Source: Pochonia chlamydosporia 170
Lineage: Eukaryota; Ascomycota; Sordariomycetes; Hypocreales; Clavicipitaceae
NCBI RefSeq assembly: GCF_001653235.2
Contig: NW_019154058.1
Span: 1 to 64,000 of the forward strand
DNA: 64,000 bases
Direction: 5' to 3'
Each line of letters opens with the position of its first letter. The first letter of the stretch is position 1. The notes under the pieces were generated by a model. That model was not told the origin of the DNA. It saw only the letters and a list, made by a program, of their open reading frames with translations, and ran no database searches. The position numbers and the translations under genes are program-made. Below are positions 42,790-53,269 of this stretch, piece by piece.

Positions 42790-43030
42790 ATGTTAGATAC
42801 ACGATGCCTCACTTGGCTCACGACAGGAGTAATTGGTGAATTATTGAATTATCGCATATCAAGCCTCGGCATTGGACTCTTCTCTGTAATTTCCGGTTTC
42901 AGACGGAAGTTATGTTCTATAAAGAACAAACTACAAAGATTTCCTTTGTATGGAGTTCTTGCTCCTCATATAAATACAATTGGCACTTCCGTTGCCGTCC
43001 TATTCGATCTCATGTGACCCCACAGTTGTG
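42790..43030 (+). repeat. LTR end plus PBS-like site, type A copy 2
   Basis: TGTTAGATACACGATGCCTC may be the LTR start. A TATAAAG motif, hairpin 42932-42950, GTTCTTGCTCCTCA, end AATACA and ATTGGCACTTCCG (TGG at 42981) follow, then TCGATCTCATGTGACC. Confidence 0.55.
42932..42950. repeat. LTR hairpin, 7-bp stem, 5-nt loop
   Basis: TACAAAG / CTTTGTA around loop ATTTC, at the same distance from GTTCTTGCTCCTCA as the unrelated-sequence hairpin at 40930. Confidence 0.6.
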
Positions 43031-43556
43031 TGACACTTGGCGATAGCATTATGTGGTCCAGACTTTTCTACATTTGCGGCAGTGCGTAGCCACCCGTTTT
43101 TGGATGTGGGCAAGATCGGCTAAGCCATAAGGCTGGCGCCAGGCATGGTGCACTGCCAGATCCATACATACTAGCAAGTCTGTTGTTTTGTTTTGACGGA
43201 ACGTGGCTGAGGAGGGACAATCTAACGAGCGGCAATTAAAAGAACAGCCCTGTACGGGCCCGCCAATGCCTTGAGGAACGAACTAGAGCTGGCAGAACAC
43301 TCGTGGGCGCAATAGGTATCAGCGTGCCAGCCAGTAGCGCCGGAGTTCAAGTGTCAACCCCACTGTCTTCGCAAGGCGTCGCTTTGGTGCCAGGTCGTGA
43401 GTTATGTGAGCAGTACAGAAGAAAGTCGTTTGGCTACGCGTCGCCGAGAGTACGAAAAGAAAATAACGCCTCGCCATAACTCCAATTGATTCTCTATAAA
43501 CGCCCGCACCCCGTAGCCCACTGGCCCAAACCATAAACATATTGAAGACAGCCAAA

Positions 43557-44955
43557 TCATATAATTCCAGACTGCTTGAGAGAATTTTTCATAATTGTCT
43601 CTTTAACGGCAGCAAATACTAGTCGGATATTGGATGTCTTGGTCGCTTGCGTTAAGCTGAATAGGTGTTAGTCTGTCAAGTGAACAATGTGAATAGTGGT
43701 GGAACTCCATTCCGAGTCCTTACTGAGGATATAAATTCAGATGAGAACGGTTCACCTGATTAAAGCGCCACAGCAGGTATTTTGCTGCTTTGTTGACATC
43801 GTTCCCTCCAACGTAGTCCGGGAAATAGTTTCCCAATGGCGATCGTGTTAACTTCTGTTTGAATATATCAACCTTGTTAAGGAACAAGATGATGCTAGTT
43901 CTCATAAACCAGCGCGAATTTACCACGGAATCGAACAGCAATAGACTTTCCAGCATACGATTCTGGGTGTTACCATAGTCAGCACTTGTGTACTGGCGTT
44001 TAACGGGGATAAGGCCATCTCACCTGGCTACTCTCTTCTAGGAGAACCTGGTCGTATTCCGAGAGAGCAACGCAGAATATAATCGATGTAACATTTTCAA
44101 AACAATGAATCCACTTCTTTCTCTCGCCACGCTGTCCACCGACATCGAACATGCTATCAACAGATCAGCCATCAAAAGCTTTAGAAGACGACAGCACTGC
44201 GCGTGACAGCCTGTAAAGTGGCTAAAACACACTGGATACTGAGTTCACCCACCTGAAATCGCGTGTCATATATACCGGTAGTCTCGGTACGAGCCCGCAA
44301 AACGTCCATTTCGTTGGGTAGGTAATCGGGCGATACTATTCTCATGACTTCTTGGAAGAAGCTGAGTTAAAAGGATTAGCACTGGAGCGACTTGGGCACG
44401 ATCACACAACCATTGGACTTACTATTCTGCTGAATCCATCAGATAGAATTCGGTCTGATGCTCCATCAAGCGGTCCTTTGCAGGATCGGCCCACAGCGAT
44501 TGAACAGCTGTACCAACTTCAGGATCGATGTGCGCTTGAGGTTCAGAAATGGCTGCATACGACAATAAGTACTCGATGTAAGCTTTATTTTCCTCCATTT
44601 GTGGCTCTATCTCGAACTGCTGCATCGCGGCTATCAAAGTCTTAGCGCATTCGACAAGGTTCTTGAAGACGGTTGGTCTATAGTTATATAATTCATCTTT
44701 TGAATAACCCTGAAGATGAATGATCTTCATTTGTTTCACAATGGTGGACTTGCCGCTCTCGCCGGACCCTGTCAGCGAGTGTTAGTATGCGGCATTTGAG
44801 TCGTGCCAATTTCCCATGTTAAGGGCGATACCTGAAAGTAGGATCTTGCATTCTTTCTGTAATCTTCTTGAATCCTCTTCAATCACTCTCTCAATAGCTT
44901 GACTCTTCTTCTTCTGCTCCGCCTCCTCACTGCTGATGCTCATACAACCGCCCAT
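43557..44955 (-). CDS. Heterotrimeric G-protein alpha subunit, class III
   Basis: Six exons (44955-44832, 44768-44423, 44361-44233, 44153-44024, 43962-43724, 43656-43557) join to exactly 356 codons (355 aa). Five GT-AG introns of 61-79 bp. MGGCMS at the start is an N-myristoylation and palmitoylation signal for the inner plasma membrane. P-loop GSGESGKST (about 42-50), switch I with RARTETTG (catalytic Arg kept), [11 protein letters not shown] (catalytic Gln kept), FLNKVD guanine motif, and ATKTSNI near the end. The sequence best fits fungal class III G-alpha (GanB/Gpa3 type), which acts through adenylate cyclase. Oddities: Gly instead of Ser in the QRSE motif and Lys instead of Asp in the TCATDT-type motif. 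Both are read directly from the codons. Confidence 0.93.
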
Positions 44956-45036
44956 TATGAAAGCCCTTACGGCTCGACGCTAGCGTGTCGGCACGACTCT
45001 GTAATCAGACTAAATAATGGTCGGTCTCGAGGTCAA

Positions 45037-46270
45037 TCAACGTTGGCTTAGCGTCTGTGGCCACGTCCACATGACAGTCGGGAAATCGTCGCTGTTGTCT
45101 GACGAAATAAATAAGGACGATAAACACTCCGAGTAGGTGTTGACACCGGAGATAATTGCAATTCTCCTCAATACCACGTCGTTCCTTCTGGTATATGCCT
45201 CATTCACGACGTTGCGGTACTCTACAACCACGCGTGTGTGTAACCGTCTGGCATTTTGTGCTGGCTTAAGGTGAGCCTCTCCTATGATCAGGAGGTATGC
45301 CACGATGAGACGTGAAATGCTTTCCACGGGGCTCGTAAAACAGTCGACAGTATACAAGGTGCCGCGAATGGCCCCATGCCATGTGGCATGGTGTCAGACA
45401 TAACCAGGACTGGATATGACTAAGCCACTTTCTTGGATTAGCTCAAAAGCCCTTGATGCCTTTCACGCTGGGGGGGTGTTAGATATAATCATGGATAACT
45501 ACATGCATAAAGATACAAATATTTTTGTGCGAGTGGCACAGTGGTCATTCTGACACATGGTTGTGGTCCTGTCGGTCAACTATCATTTGGCTAGGGTGCT
45601 GTGCATCTTGGCTAATTTCACGAGATCCTTGCGACATTTGCACCAGGTCATCGATAACTGGTTCACCTAACTTGGAACGTTGGATGTGAGCAATAAAGGG
45701 TCCTGCAGTGTTAAGTAAAATACGACACTGGTTTGCCACCGTTGCCATACAATCCGTTGGAAAACATAGACAAGTTTTGGAATCGCCTCACTCTCATTCA
45801 TTGATTGAGCTTGTTCAATCCAGACTTCCGTGGATGTTTGGCATTCAATGTCCCAACAGAACTGGCGATTAGCAGCGCACTTTGGGGATAGACGGGGAAA
45901 ACGGCCGCGGATGAGTCGTCGGCTTTGCCGCTCATCGTAACCCTCGGACCAAAAGTCACCATAAATTTTGGTCAGAAACCCCAGGGTGATTATTCTGGTG
46001 GTTACCACGATCTTTGCGTAGTGCGAGCTCGGCAGTTCCAAATAAAGTGGGGCGCGGAACCAGTAGCTGTAAGAAAATTTCCGGCACTCAGCAGCCACAC
46101 TATGACATAGCGGATTATTTGGCGCCGGGCCGGTGGGGAAACGCGTTCTCGGTCGATCCATGGTGGCAAATAGTTCAGGGATTTGGTTATAATTAACTGA
46201 CTCAGTGACCTGGAAGCGATCCGAACGGAAACTGTGGAGGCCAAACTGCTTCTTATCGTCTAGCACCGTT
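45037..46270 (-). pseudogene. Duplicated segment, copy 1, gene relics
   Basis: Frames on - (46266-45667, 45748-45545, 45357-45037) are broken. The first contains RIITLGFLTKIYGDFWSEGYDERQ and MNESEAIPKLVYVFQ; the second ANQCRILLNTAGPF, faintly like saccharopine-dehydrogenase-type oxidoreductases; the third ISRLIVAYLLIIGEAHLKP. All three are shared with 62815-63735 (see there), so a real gene or genes existed before duplication. No intact reading frame remains and the function is uncertain. Confidence 0.45.
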
Positions 46271-47385
46271 GGCAGTCGCCCGCACTGCAGAGATTGTTGT
46301 ATCAGGTCGGAAGGGTATTATTTTAAGTTTATGGTTGGTGCTGGAGGTATCACAACTTCTCCTGTGACTTCGCGCTAGCCACAATCTTGGTGCGCTTGCA
46401 GGCTTGACGAAGCCACGGACCTGAAGACAATCATTTAAGATCAGTAGGGAGTTTACAGCCTTGCTTGTAGATCTGTACGGACACTTACATTTGATTGTAC
46501 GCCTTTGACCCTAGACGTCACGAATTCCGTGGGAATTTAGTCACTCATCAATTAACCTTCCAGAATCACGTGTACATATATCGATGCGGGCACATACATT
46601 GAAATCGTTTCCACTACGCTGGGCGAATGGTTCAACGCTGACGGGTTGTACTCGGGGGAGTTGTTGAGAACTCCTAGTGCTAGGGGGGCCATGTCCAGTT
46701 GTGGTGAAGGTACGTCCATACGTAGTAAAGGTATTCCCTCCATGGTAGCTACGTAGCTAATAACACCGACCTGACCTGAGTCCCTCCAGCGAAAATTCTC
46801 GTGGCGCAATGGTCGTTACCCCCTGGTGGCTGGGTATCTAAAAGTTAATTGCCCACTCATTTCCAGCCTCGCGTCCCGGAGCGGTGTGGCGGCAGCCAGG
46901 CCATAGAGATATGTGCCACAAGATTTTCTCGGGAGGATTGAGATGCTGCTTTAATCAGGGTTGCTGGTCCATTTTCCCATATTTGAGGAGTGAAGGCACT
47001 TGAATCAATGGAAGATAAATTAGCATTATGGGAAGTCGAAGTGACCTAGGTACACTTCTCCCGCAACAAAAATGGCCGACACCCTAGGGAAGCGATCCCA
47101 ATTTTTCTCGTAGAGTGAAACAACTTTTTGGTTCGAGGTTTGCATTAGCCCGACGGTCAGCCTTTGCACGCCGCTTTTTGCCTCCACATTGCTTTTTTTT
47201 AGAGTTTCCCCGTGAGGCGGAGGCAGCGACGCGGGCAAGCCTCCGTCCCGTCGATCAGGCATAGATCGACAAGGTTACCTTTAAATTGTTCTGGTAAAAC
47301 GATATGATGGTTCCGGGCTGGCCCCCTTCTGCCCTTAGCTCCTATGTCGCACATCAGGCTGTCAGCTATCACGACTTCAAGACGG
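46271..47385. other. No recognisable gene
   Basis: Short frames only (46552-46809 and 47026-47262 on -), without family resemblance or repeats. Confidence 0.4.
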
Positions 47386-47389
47386 GGTA

Positions 47390-47640
47390 AGTCGTTGCTT
47401 TTTAAAATGCTACAATGCTACAATGCCGCGTCGCGGCATTGTATCACCAACGACTCCTGGTCTTGAGATTGTATCAGATGTGGTTACTTGTTACAGCTTC
47501 GCCGCTTCGGCGAAGCTGCTCACAAGATAAATAGCTGCATTCATTCCCTTCTTTCATTTGTTCAATACAATTGGCACTTTTGTTGCCGTCATACTCGATC
47601 TTATGTGATCCCGCAGTTGTCTGATATACTGTTTATCTGA
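47390..47640 (+). repeat. LTR end plus PBS-like site, type A copy 3
   Basis: A nested palindrome (AGTCGTTG...CAACGACT at 47390-47455 enclosing ACAATGCCG...CGGCATTGT at 47420-47442) is followed by a 10-bp-stem hairpin (47494-47518). Then come CAATACA, ATTGGCACTTTTG (TGG at 47572) and TCGATCTTATGTGATCC. The last part matches type A copies 1 and 2. Confidence 0.55.
47494..47518. repeat. LTR hairpin, 10-bp stem, 5-nt loop
   Basis: CAGCTTCGCC / GGCGAAGCTG around loop GCTTC; perfect pairing. Confidence 0.65.
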
Positions 47641-47769
47641 TTCCCAAAACACCAGCTACAGGAAGCATGTTCCTGTGAGGGAACGGCCACACTTTAGGAC
47701 CTAGATTGGCGTCAACTGCTCTCGCGGAATTCATGTCCGGCTACAAGTGGCGTGGGTACGGCACTGGAC

Positions 47770-47842
47770 AAAGAGAGCGGCAGAGAGCGGCAGAGAGCGG
47801 CAGAGAGCGGCAGAGAGCGGCAGAGAGCGGCAGAGAGTGGTA
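47770..47842. repeat. 10-bp tandem repeat
   Basis: About seven copies of GAGCGGCAGA in tandem. Period 10 is not a multiple of three, so the Arg/Glu-rich translations around it are unlikely to be a selected protein. Confidence 0.9.
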
Positions 47843-47849
47843 TCGAGTG

Positions 47850-48860
47850 GCTTCAGCGTGCAGCAAACCACCAAAAGATCTGGGGTAGACTCTTCAGCTC
47901 ACCAGTTAGCTCAAGTCCCGAGCTCCTGGGATGCGTGGCCTGATCGATGCCCCTCTTTTCTCCTCCTTCAGTATTCATCCCATAGTGTTTGTGGACCATC
48001 ATGTCCCGCCGACCAGGCACCACCAGGTGGGGCCATTTTGACTCCGAATTTGGCTTGAAGTATCTGTTGTCGAGGCACGGCATCAACGCCACTTGTTGGG
48101 TGGCGCACATGACGCTGGCCATCCTATGGAAGCTAATTGAAAGTCTGCAACCCGGACAAGCTCAATGCATTAGTTTTTTCCTTTGCGGCATTGGTAGCAT
48201 GCCGGAATGGCGGTTTGTTTCTTGCTGCGAATGGGTGACACTGGCCTACTTGTGTCTGATGACCCGTCTCTTAGTCGATTGGAGGAGAGGACGCAAGAAT
48301 CCAGAGTCCTGTGACGCTTGCATGGGGTGTTTTGCGACAGCTTACAACAATCGCCCGCAGCCCGCCGCCACTCCGTAACAACCAACGAGGCGTGCAAGGA
48401 TTGCTGTTACGGAGCCATCCAGAGCAGTCAATCTTGTTTACACCACTCGATGGCCATGACGGCGCAAAAGCGCAAAAGTCCTTTCAGCCACGCTCTTTCC
48501 CAGTCCTGCAGTAGGTATGGCTCATACATATCAGGAAATACTTCAAAGGAAAAGCGCTCCCATACACCAACAGCAGGTTGCCCTAAGACTTGCGGCTCAT
48601 TGCATCTACTCCTCGTGACTCTACGCCGTAACAGAGCCACCCCCGCAACGGACAAGACACACAACATCGGAAGAATGGTCGGGCTGTGTACCAAGCTAAA
48701 TCGCTAGAAACGCCAAGCGATCAGAGTAATCGCTTATCTCCTTGAGCACGAAATTATTACGTTTTTCGGCCCCCACGGTATAGGCCAATCAGATGTGCGA
48801 AAACAAATGTCAGAGTCCCACTGATACAAAATGGTACATACAAACCACTGCCCACAGCGA
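47850..48860. other. No recognisable gene
   Basis: Overlapping frames on both strands (for example 47989-48378 +, 48428-48694 -). A short ACYQCRKGK stretch on - near 48175 recalls a Zn2Cys6 start but the rest of the motif is absent. Confidence 0.35.
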
Positions 48861-49647
48861 AGTCAATGTCACCCTTCAGAATGCCAATGATCCCAACAGT
48901 TCCTCTTCGAATTACTACACAACGCAACGCCGCATTGTCGGCACCCTGTAATAACAGAGTGCTTCTGAGGTGGCCGTTTACTACTTGTGACTGATTTAGT
49001 AATGTATTTCGTCGTTTTGAAGAGCAAAATGCACAAAAGCCACGTTCTGTGAGATATATCTTCCAGTGGTTATGCATAGAGTTTTCCGTGGCAGCAGATT
49101 CTTCAGAACTTGCCAACCGACTGTTTCGAAGTGCCACCTGCCGACCAAACCTCTCGAAGATCTCAAAATACAGGCGCTTTCGAAACCTATTCTGACTCGT
49201 AATTGGTTTGTCCCAGCCATAACGTTGAAGGAGGTGTGTGTTTGTGATCGCCACTTCTGTTCCCATTATTAGTCTGGTACAAAAGAGCTATTAACGAGCC
49301 TCGTACCAAGTAGAAACAGGTAGAGAAGAGCTTGCTGGCCGCCCCGTCGAATTCTTCTCCCAGTCTGGAACTCCGAACGTAATTGATCCCCGATATCAAC
49401 TCCATTCATGTTGTTGTACGCGTCCATCAACAGAGAGATCTCAAGCACTCTGCTTGCTTGCCCTTGAAATGGGGCTCTTGCTGTCTTTGCACTTGTAGAC
49501 GACTTTGCCGGCCGATGACGAAGCTTCTCTTTAGGGGATTCCCAGCCATCATAAGCCGTGCTTAATAGAAGGACAAAGGCATTGTCCTTAAAGCCGAATT
49601 GCATGACGTCTGTTGACTTATGTTTCCTAGCATACACCGTACCGGGC

Positions 49648-52446
49648 CAGTGTGGCTAACAATCAATCAAGTTCAATTTCGGCCCTCAAACTCGGTTGAT
49701 TGAACTTATCTCTGGCTCGATTGAAACTGGACTTGACCAAGCGGCCAGCTCGATTGACAACTTGTCAAGTACTTGATGTACTAGCCCTAATCAGGCAATG
49801 TATATAGTCCTCCCCTTGGTGCAGCAATCCCGCACAAGACCTTGGAGGTAATCCAATTCTTCTGTATCATCTCAGCTTCAACTGTGTCATCGCCGAGGCC
49901 GTTCCGCTTGTCAGTGATGAGCTCACTGCCGTCAGAGAATACACGCTCTGGCTCTGCGCTCATAGCTGGTGTGCTGAAGATGTTAAGAGCAAGTTTGCTA
50001 AGAATGGGCCAAGCATGACGACGGTCCACCCACCAAGCCAGAGGATTCTTAACACTCCTGTCATCCTTCGACGGCACCTGCTTTATCCAGATCTCCCACT
50101 CCGTCTCCACCTTTCTCCTCTTGCCACAGCGTGGTCGATCTGTTGTATGGCCCCAAGCATCGAATTCGTCATCGATCGTCGGTGAGGAAGGAGCTGAGGT
50201 CTCGGCTTGGTCGACATGCTCGGTGGCCACTGCGACTGCAGCGAAGCGGTCGTAGTATACAGTCAGCTCTTTCGCTGCTGTCTCTATCCAGTCCTCTCGC
50301 TTCCACCACTTCTCCCTGAAGTATTCAAATTGGTAGGCTGGGTGGAGGGCGATGGCCATGCGATAGATAGGCGACTTATCGGTAAGCCCATAGTAGGTGT
50401 TGATCTTTGACCATGCAGCGAGCACGCCAGCGCGGTAGTAGAGAGGAACGGCATCCTTGTCATCCGCATTCACAACGTCAATATCTTCTTTGACGCCTTC
50501 AAGCTTCGTGAGCAGGAAGTCCATGGCATAGAGTACTTGCCACACCGAGCCTTGGCCACCCTCGTTACCCTCGCCATCTGCACGGCTTTGCAGTCGCTTC
50601 GTGAGTCGCTCGAAGGGTTGCAAGAGCTTATAGAAAAGCTCAAGCTCGTGCCAGTCAGCTTCGGTAAGGAAGTCGTCCTTATGCTTGTCGTTTTTATCTG
50701 GAGGCTTCCACTGCGCCTGGTATAGATCGATGGCAGGGCGACACTTAAGTGCACGCTCGACCATGTAGAATGTCGCGTTCCATCGAATGCCACCGTCATT
50801 GAGGAGCACACCAACGAAGAGCTTGCCGTCGCTGGTTCTCGTGACGCGCATACGAGCTCTCAATGCCTCGCGACGCGCATCGTTGCGATTAATATACAGA
50901 ACCAGGTTATGCAGCTTGCCAATTACGCCTTTGAGGGCCCAGAGAGCTACGCGCTGCTCCTCCGAAGCCTCAATAAGTTTTTTCTCCCATGCGCTGACGC
51001 CTTCGCCAAATAGGAGAGCCTTAACGACAAGATTGATAACATGGCCGATACATCGAATACGGTCTGCTTCCGGATCGATCGAGGAGAAGGAACGCTGCAA
51101 CGCCTGAAGGCATTTGTCGTTATCACCAGCATTATCCATAACGAAGGAGCCGAGCTTATCGCCGATGCCATATTGTACAATTACTGGTTTTACTAGCCCT
51201 GCAAGGTCTTCGCCAGTGTGACCACCGTAACGCCGTGGGAAGCCAAGGAGGAGCGTCCGAGGATGGCCTTTGCCGTCCACGAAGTGTGCGCAAACAGCGA
51301 CGTATTCTTTGCGGTTGTGAGCTCGCCATCCATCGATCGAGAGGTTGATGTTGCTAACTGCAGACTGCACCAGGTCGATGATGAATGGCAACCGTGCAGC
51401 CATCGAATCCTTCACCCACCGTGAGAGCGTTGAGTGATGAGTTGGCAGCAGCCGTGCAAGGGAGGGCTTCCCGTATGTTAGTAAATCACAGGTTGCCTCG
51501 TCCGTGACTTCTCGGTAGCTAAGGCGCAGCTTGATTGCCCAGTCAATAAGCTTTTGCTTATATTCATCCTCATTAAGGGGCATGGCGAGCTGGAAGACCC
51601 CCGCCGCAGCGGTGTTGATGTCAGTATCGTCGTCATCGTCGGTCGAATTTGAGGGCCTTTTTATCTTGTGGAACTCCATAAGGTGCTGGATTGCAGCTGT
51701 CGTCGACTCTGCCGCAAACAGCTGGCCGATATACCGCTTCTTAGTATGGCAATCGGCGCAGAGGAAGTACTTGTCATTAATATGCTCAAGCTCGGCCCCA
51801 TGTGAATAGATCCACGAGACCTTTACTCGTCTGCCCACGCTCTTCTTGTCTCGTATGCGATACTGTATACCCTTGAGAATCGTGCCATCGTGCCGCCGAA
51901 GCACACCCCAATTAATTGGGAACGAGAGAGAGTGCGGAGGGCAGGTAGATCGTTGAAGTTGTTGATCTAATGCATCAGGTGTTTGCTCGATTGATGACAA
52001 CGGCTCATTGAGATCGGTAGATTGCCTCGAAGAAGACGCTGCAGGCAAGCTTCCAGTACTCAATGCCCGACTTGGGCCCCAGAACGCGTGTAGCGACATA
52101 ATGACGTGTTGATTCAACGCGTCGTTAATACGGGGTGGATATTTGACGCCCATCCCCATGCTAGACGCCAGGGAGGCCACCGCGCTAAGCTGTTTACATT
52201 TCTTACATCGGTTCTGAACGCCTTGGCGAATTCGCAATTGGAAGTCACTTCTAGTTAAGTTAGTTACCCTAAATCAGAGCGACAAGAAAAAAAATTCTGG
52301 GTTCAAGTACTTGACAACTTGACACCCCTTTAACTCGATTGATTGATGACGACCTCCTAACTTGAATTGAGAACTTGACTTGACGAAATGTCAAACTTGA
52401 TTGAGAAATGTCAAGTTCGAGCTTGACTGTTACCCTTGGGGTACGC
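49648..52446 (-). mobile_element. hAT element (copy 4) inserted in piggyBac gene
   Basis: The 3' end starts CAGTGTGGCTAACAATCAATC (49648). The 5' end near 52430 reads GGGTAACAGTCAAGCTCGAAC on the - strand. Both ends carry repeated TCAAG/ATTGA motifs and share ACTTGTCAAGTACTTG blocks. CCGTACC from the target is found on both sides (49637-49643 and 52446-52452), consistent with a target duplication of 7 of the usual 8 bp. The last bases at the 52446 side are replaced by an inverted copy of the target. Confidence 0.8.
49787..52237 (-). CDS. hAT transposase, full length (copy 4)
   Basis: 816 uninterrupted codons; Met codons at 52237, about 52156 and 52099 are all possible starts, the last (MSLHAFWGPSR) being attractive. 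A BED-like finger (FLCADCHTKK...IQHLMEFHKI, about residues 155-195) is followed by LSIDGWRAHNR with the first catalytic Asp, FVMDNAGDNDKCLQAL, CIGHVINLVVKALLFG, and GVIGKLHNLVLYI. The C-terminal dimerisation domain follows (NPLAWWVDRRHAWPILSKL...MSAEPERVFSDGSEL) with the catalytic Glu. It acts on its own CAGTG-type ends. The frame is undamaged, which suggests the insertion into the piggyBac gene is fairly young. A second, solo end of this family lies at 38441-38548. Confidence 0.88.
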   Translation of the reverse strand: MRIRQGVQNRCKKCKQLSAVASLASSMGMGVKYPPRINDALNQHVIMSLHAFWGPSRALSTGSLPAASSSRQSTDLNEPLSSIEQTPDALDQQLQRSTCPPHSLSFPINWGVLRRHDGTILKGIQYRIRDKKSVGRRVKVSWIYSHGAELEHINDKYFLCADCHTKKRYIGQLFAAESTTAAIQHLMEFHKIKRPSNSTDDDDDTDINTAAAGVFQLAMPLNEDEYKQKLIDWAIKLRLSYREVTDEATCDLLTYGKPSLARLLPTHHSTLSRWVKDSMAARLPFIIDLVQSAVSNINLSIDGWRAHNRKEYVAVCAHFVDGKGHPRTLLLGFPRRYGGHTGEDLAGLVKPVIVQYGIGDKLGSFVMDNAGDNDKCLQALQRSFSSIDPEADRIRCIGHVINLVVKALLFGEGVSAWEKKLIEASEEQRVALWALKGVIGKLHNLVLYINRNDARREALRARMRVTRTSDGKLFVGVLLNDGGIRWNATFYMVERALKCRPAIDLYQAQWKPPDKNDKHKDDFLTEADWHELELFYKLLQPFERLTKRLQSRADGEGNEGGQGSVWQVLYAMDFLLTKLEGVKEDIDVVNADDKDAVPLYYRAGVLAAWSKINTYYGLTDKSPIYRMAIALHPAYQFEYFREKWWKREDWIETAAKELTVYYDRFAAVAVATEHVDQAETSAPSSPTIDDEFDAWGHTTDRPRCGKRRKVETEWEIWIKQVPSKDDRSVKNPLAWWVDRRHAWPILSKLALNIFSTPAMSAEPERVFSDGSELITDKRNGLGDDTVEAEMIQKNWITSKVLCGIAAPRGGLYTLPD

Positions 52447-53269
52447 CGTACCCCAAGGGACGACATCTTTCGACTTGTCTTTAGCCTTTAGGGAAGCGAG
52501 CTGTTCACTGTCTATTCGCCCGGGACGCGTGGTACCTGTCGCAGCAATATTTCTACCCCGCAACAGTTCAAAGAGTTGGGGAGTTGAGAAGAGGTTGTCC
52601 ATGAAACAGTGATATCCATGTCGAGGAGACGGTGGTGGAGGTAATCTATTGAGAAGGTCGGCGACAATGCCTTGAGTTGGCGCCAAGTTCTGGTATTGGG
52701 GTGCCTCGTACTCAACTGGCCCAATGCCTTTGGAATGGAACGACCACCTGAGGAAGTAGCCTGAGTCGGCAGCTACCCAGATTTTATACCCGACCGGTAT
52801 CGGCTTGCTTGGAATATGGACAATATCTTTACTTCTACCACAAAAGCGCACCATTGCTTCGTCAATACTGATGTTTGAAGAGGGTTTCCAGTAGGTGGTA
52901 GAGATATGCTGGATGTGAGTACTCCAGTCACTCACTTTGTCGAATATTGTAGTCTTTGACTGGTCAGAAGTATCCCAGGTACAAAATCGTCGATAAAGTT
53001 GAAGAAACCGGTCTCTCGACATGAACCTTGCAATAGGATGTATCGCATCTGCCGATGATCTCCCAATACTCTTGAAGTGAGGGAAGCTGGGTATGAGACA
53101 TATATATCAAGATACCAAAAAAGAGGTAAATCTCTTGTCTATAGGTTGCCTTCCAATCGTTGTGTAATGAGCGTTGTTGCCTCGGACCTTGTGCATAGTT
53201 CGGTAGAAAGATATGCCGTGCATTGATGTATTCTACCCACGCATCGACGACATGGTTAGGACAGAACTC

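Larger units (their letters stand above)
48869..53269 (-). pseudogene. piggyBac-like transposase, split by a hAT element
   Basis: The 5' part (53269-52447) and 3' part (49643-48869) are one gene separated by the hAT at 49648-52446. The 5' part has EIYLFFGILIYM, a frameshift near 53025, MSRDRFLQLYRRF, SIDEAMVRFCGR with the first catalytic Asp, CFMDNLFST with the second, and it breaks at DVVPWGT. The 3' part resumes VYARKHKSTDVMQF and has MNGVDIGDQLRS with the third Asp. Frameshifts near 49270 and in the tail precede a Cys-rich end (GCRQCGVALC...NCWDHWHSEG) ending at 48869. The extreme N-terminus is lost at the boundary with the hAT at 53270. Such enzymes cut at TTAA; this copy cannot work. Confidence 0.82.

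Noticed and set aside
45545..45748. Saccharopine-dehydrogenase-like gene
   Set aside because: Only one motif-like stretch (CRILLNTAGPF) fits; no Rossmann start or remaining domain was found, so I list it only as a gene relic.
47770..47842. CRISPR-like array
   Set aside because: Units are 10 bp and directly tandem without spacers; it is a minisatellite in a eukaryotic genome.
48170..48397. Zn2Cys6 transcription factor start (ACYQCRKGK on -)
   Set aside because: Only the first Cys pair and a basic stretch are present; the remaining Cys residues of the binuclear cluster are missing in all frames.
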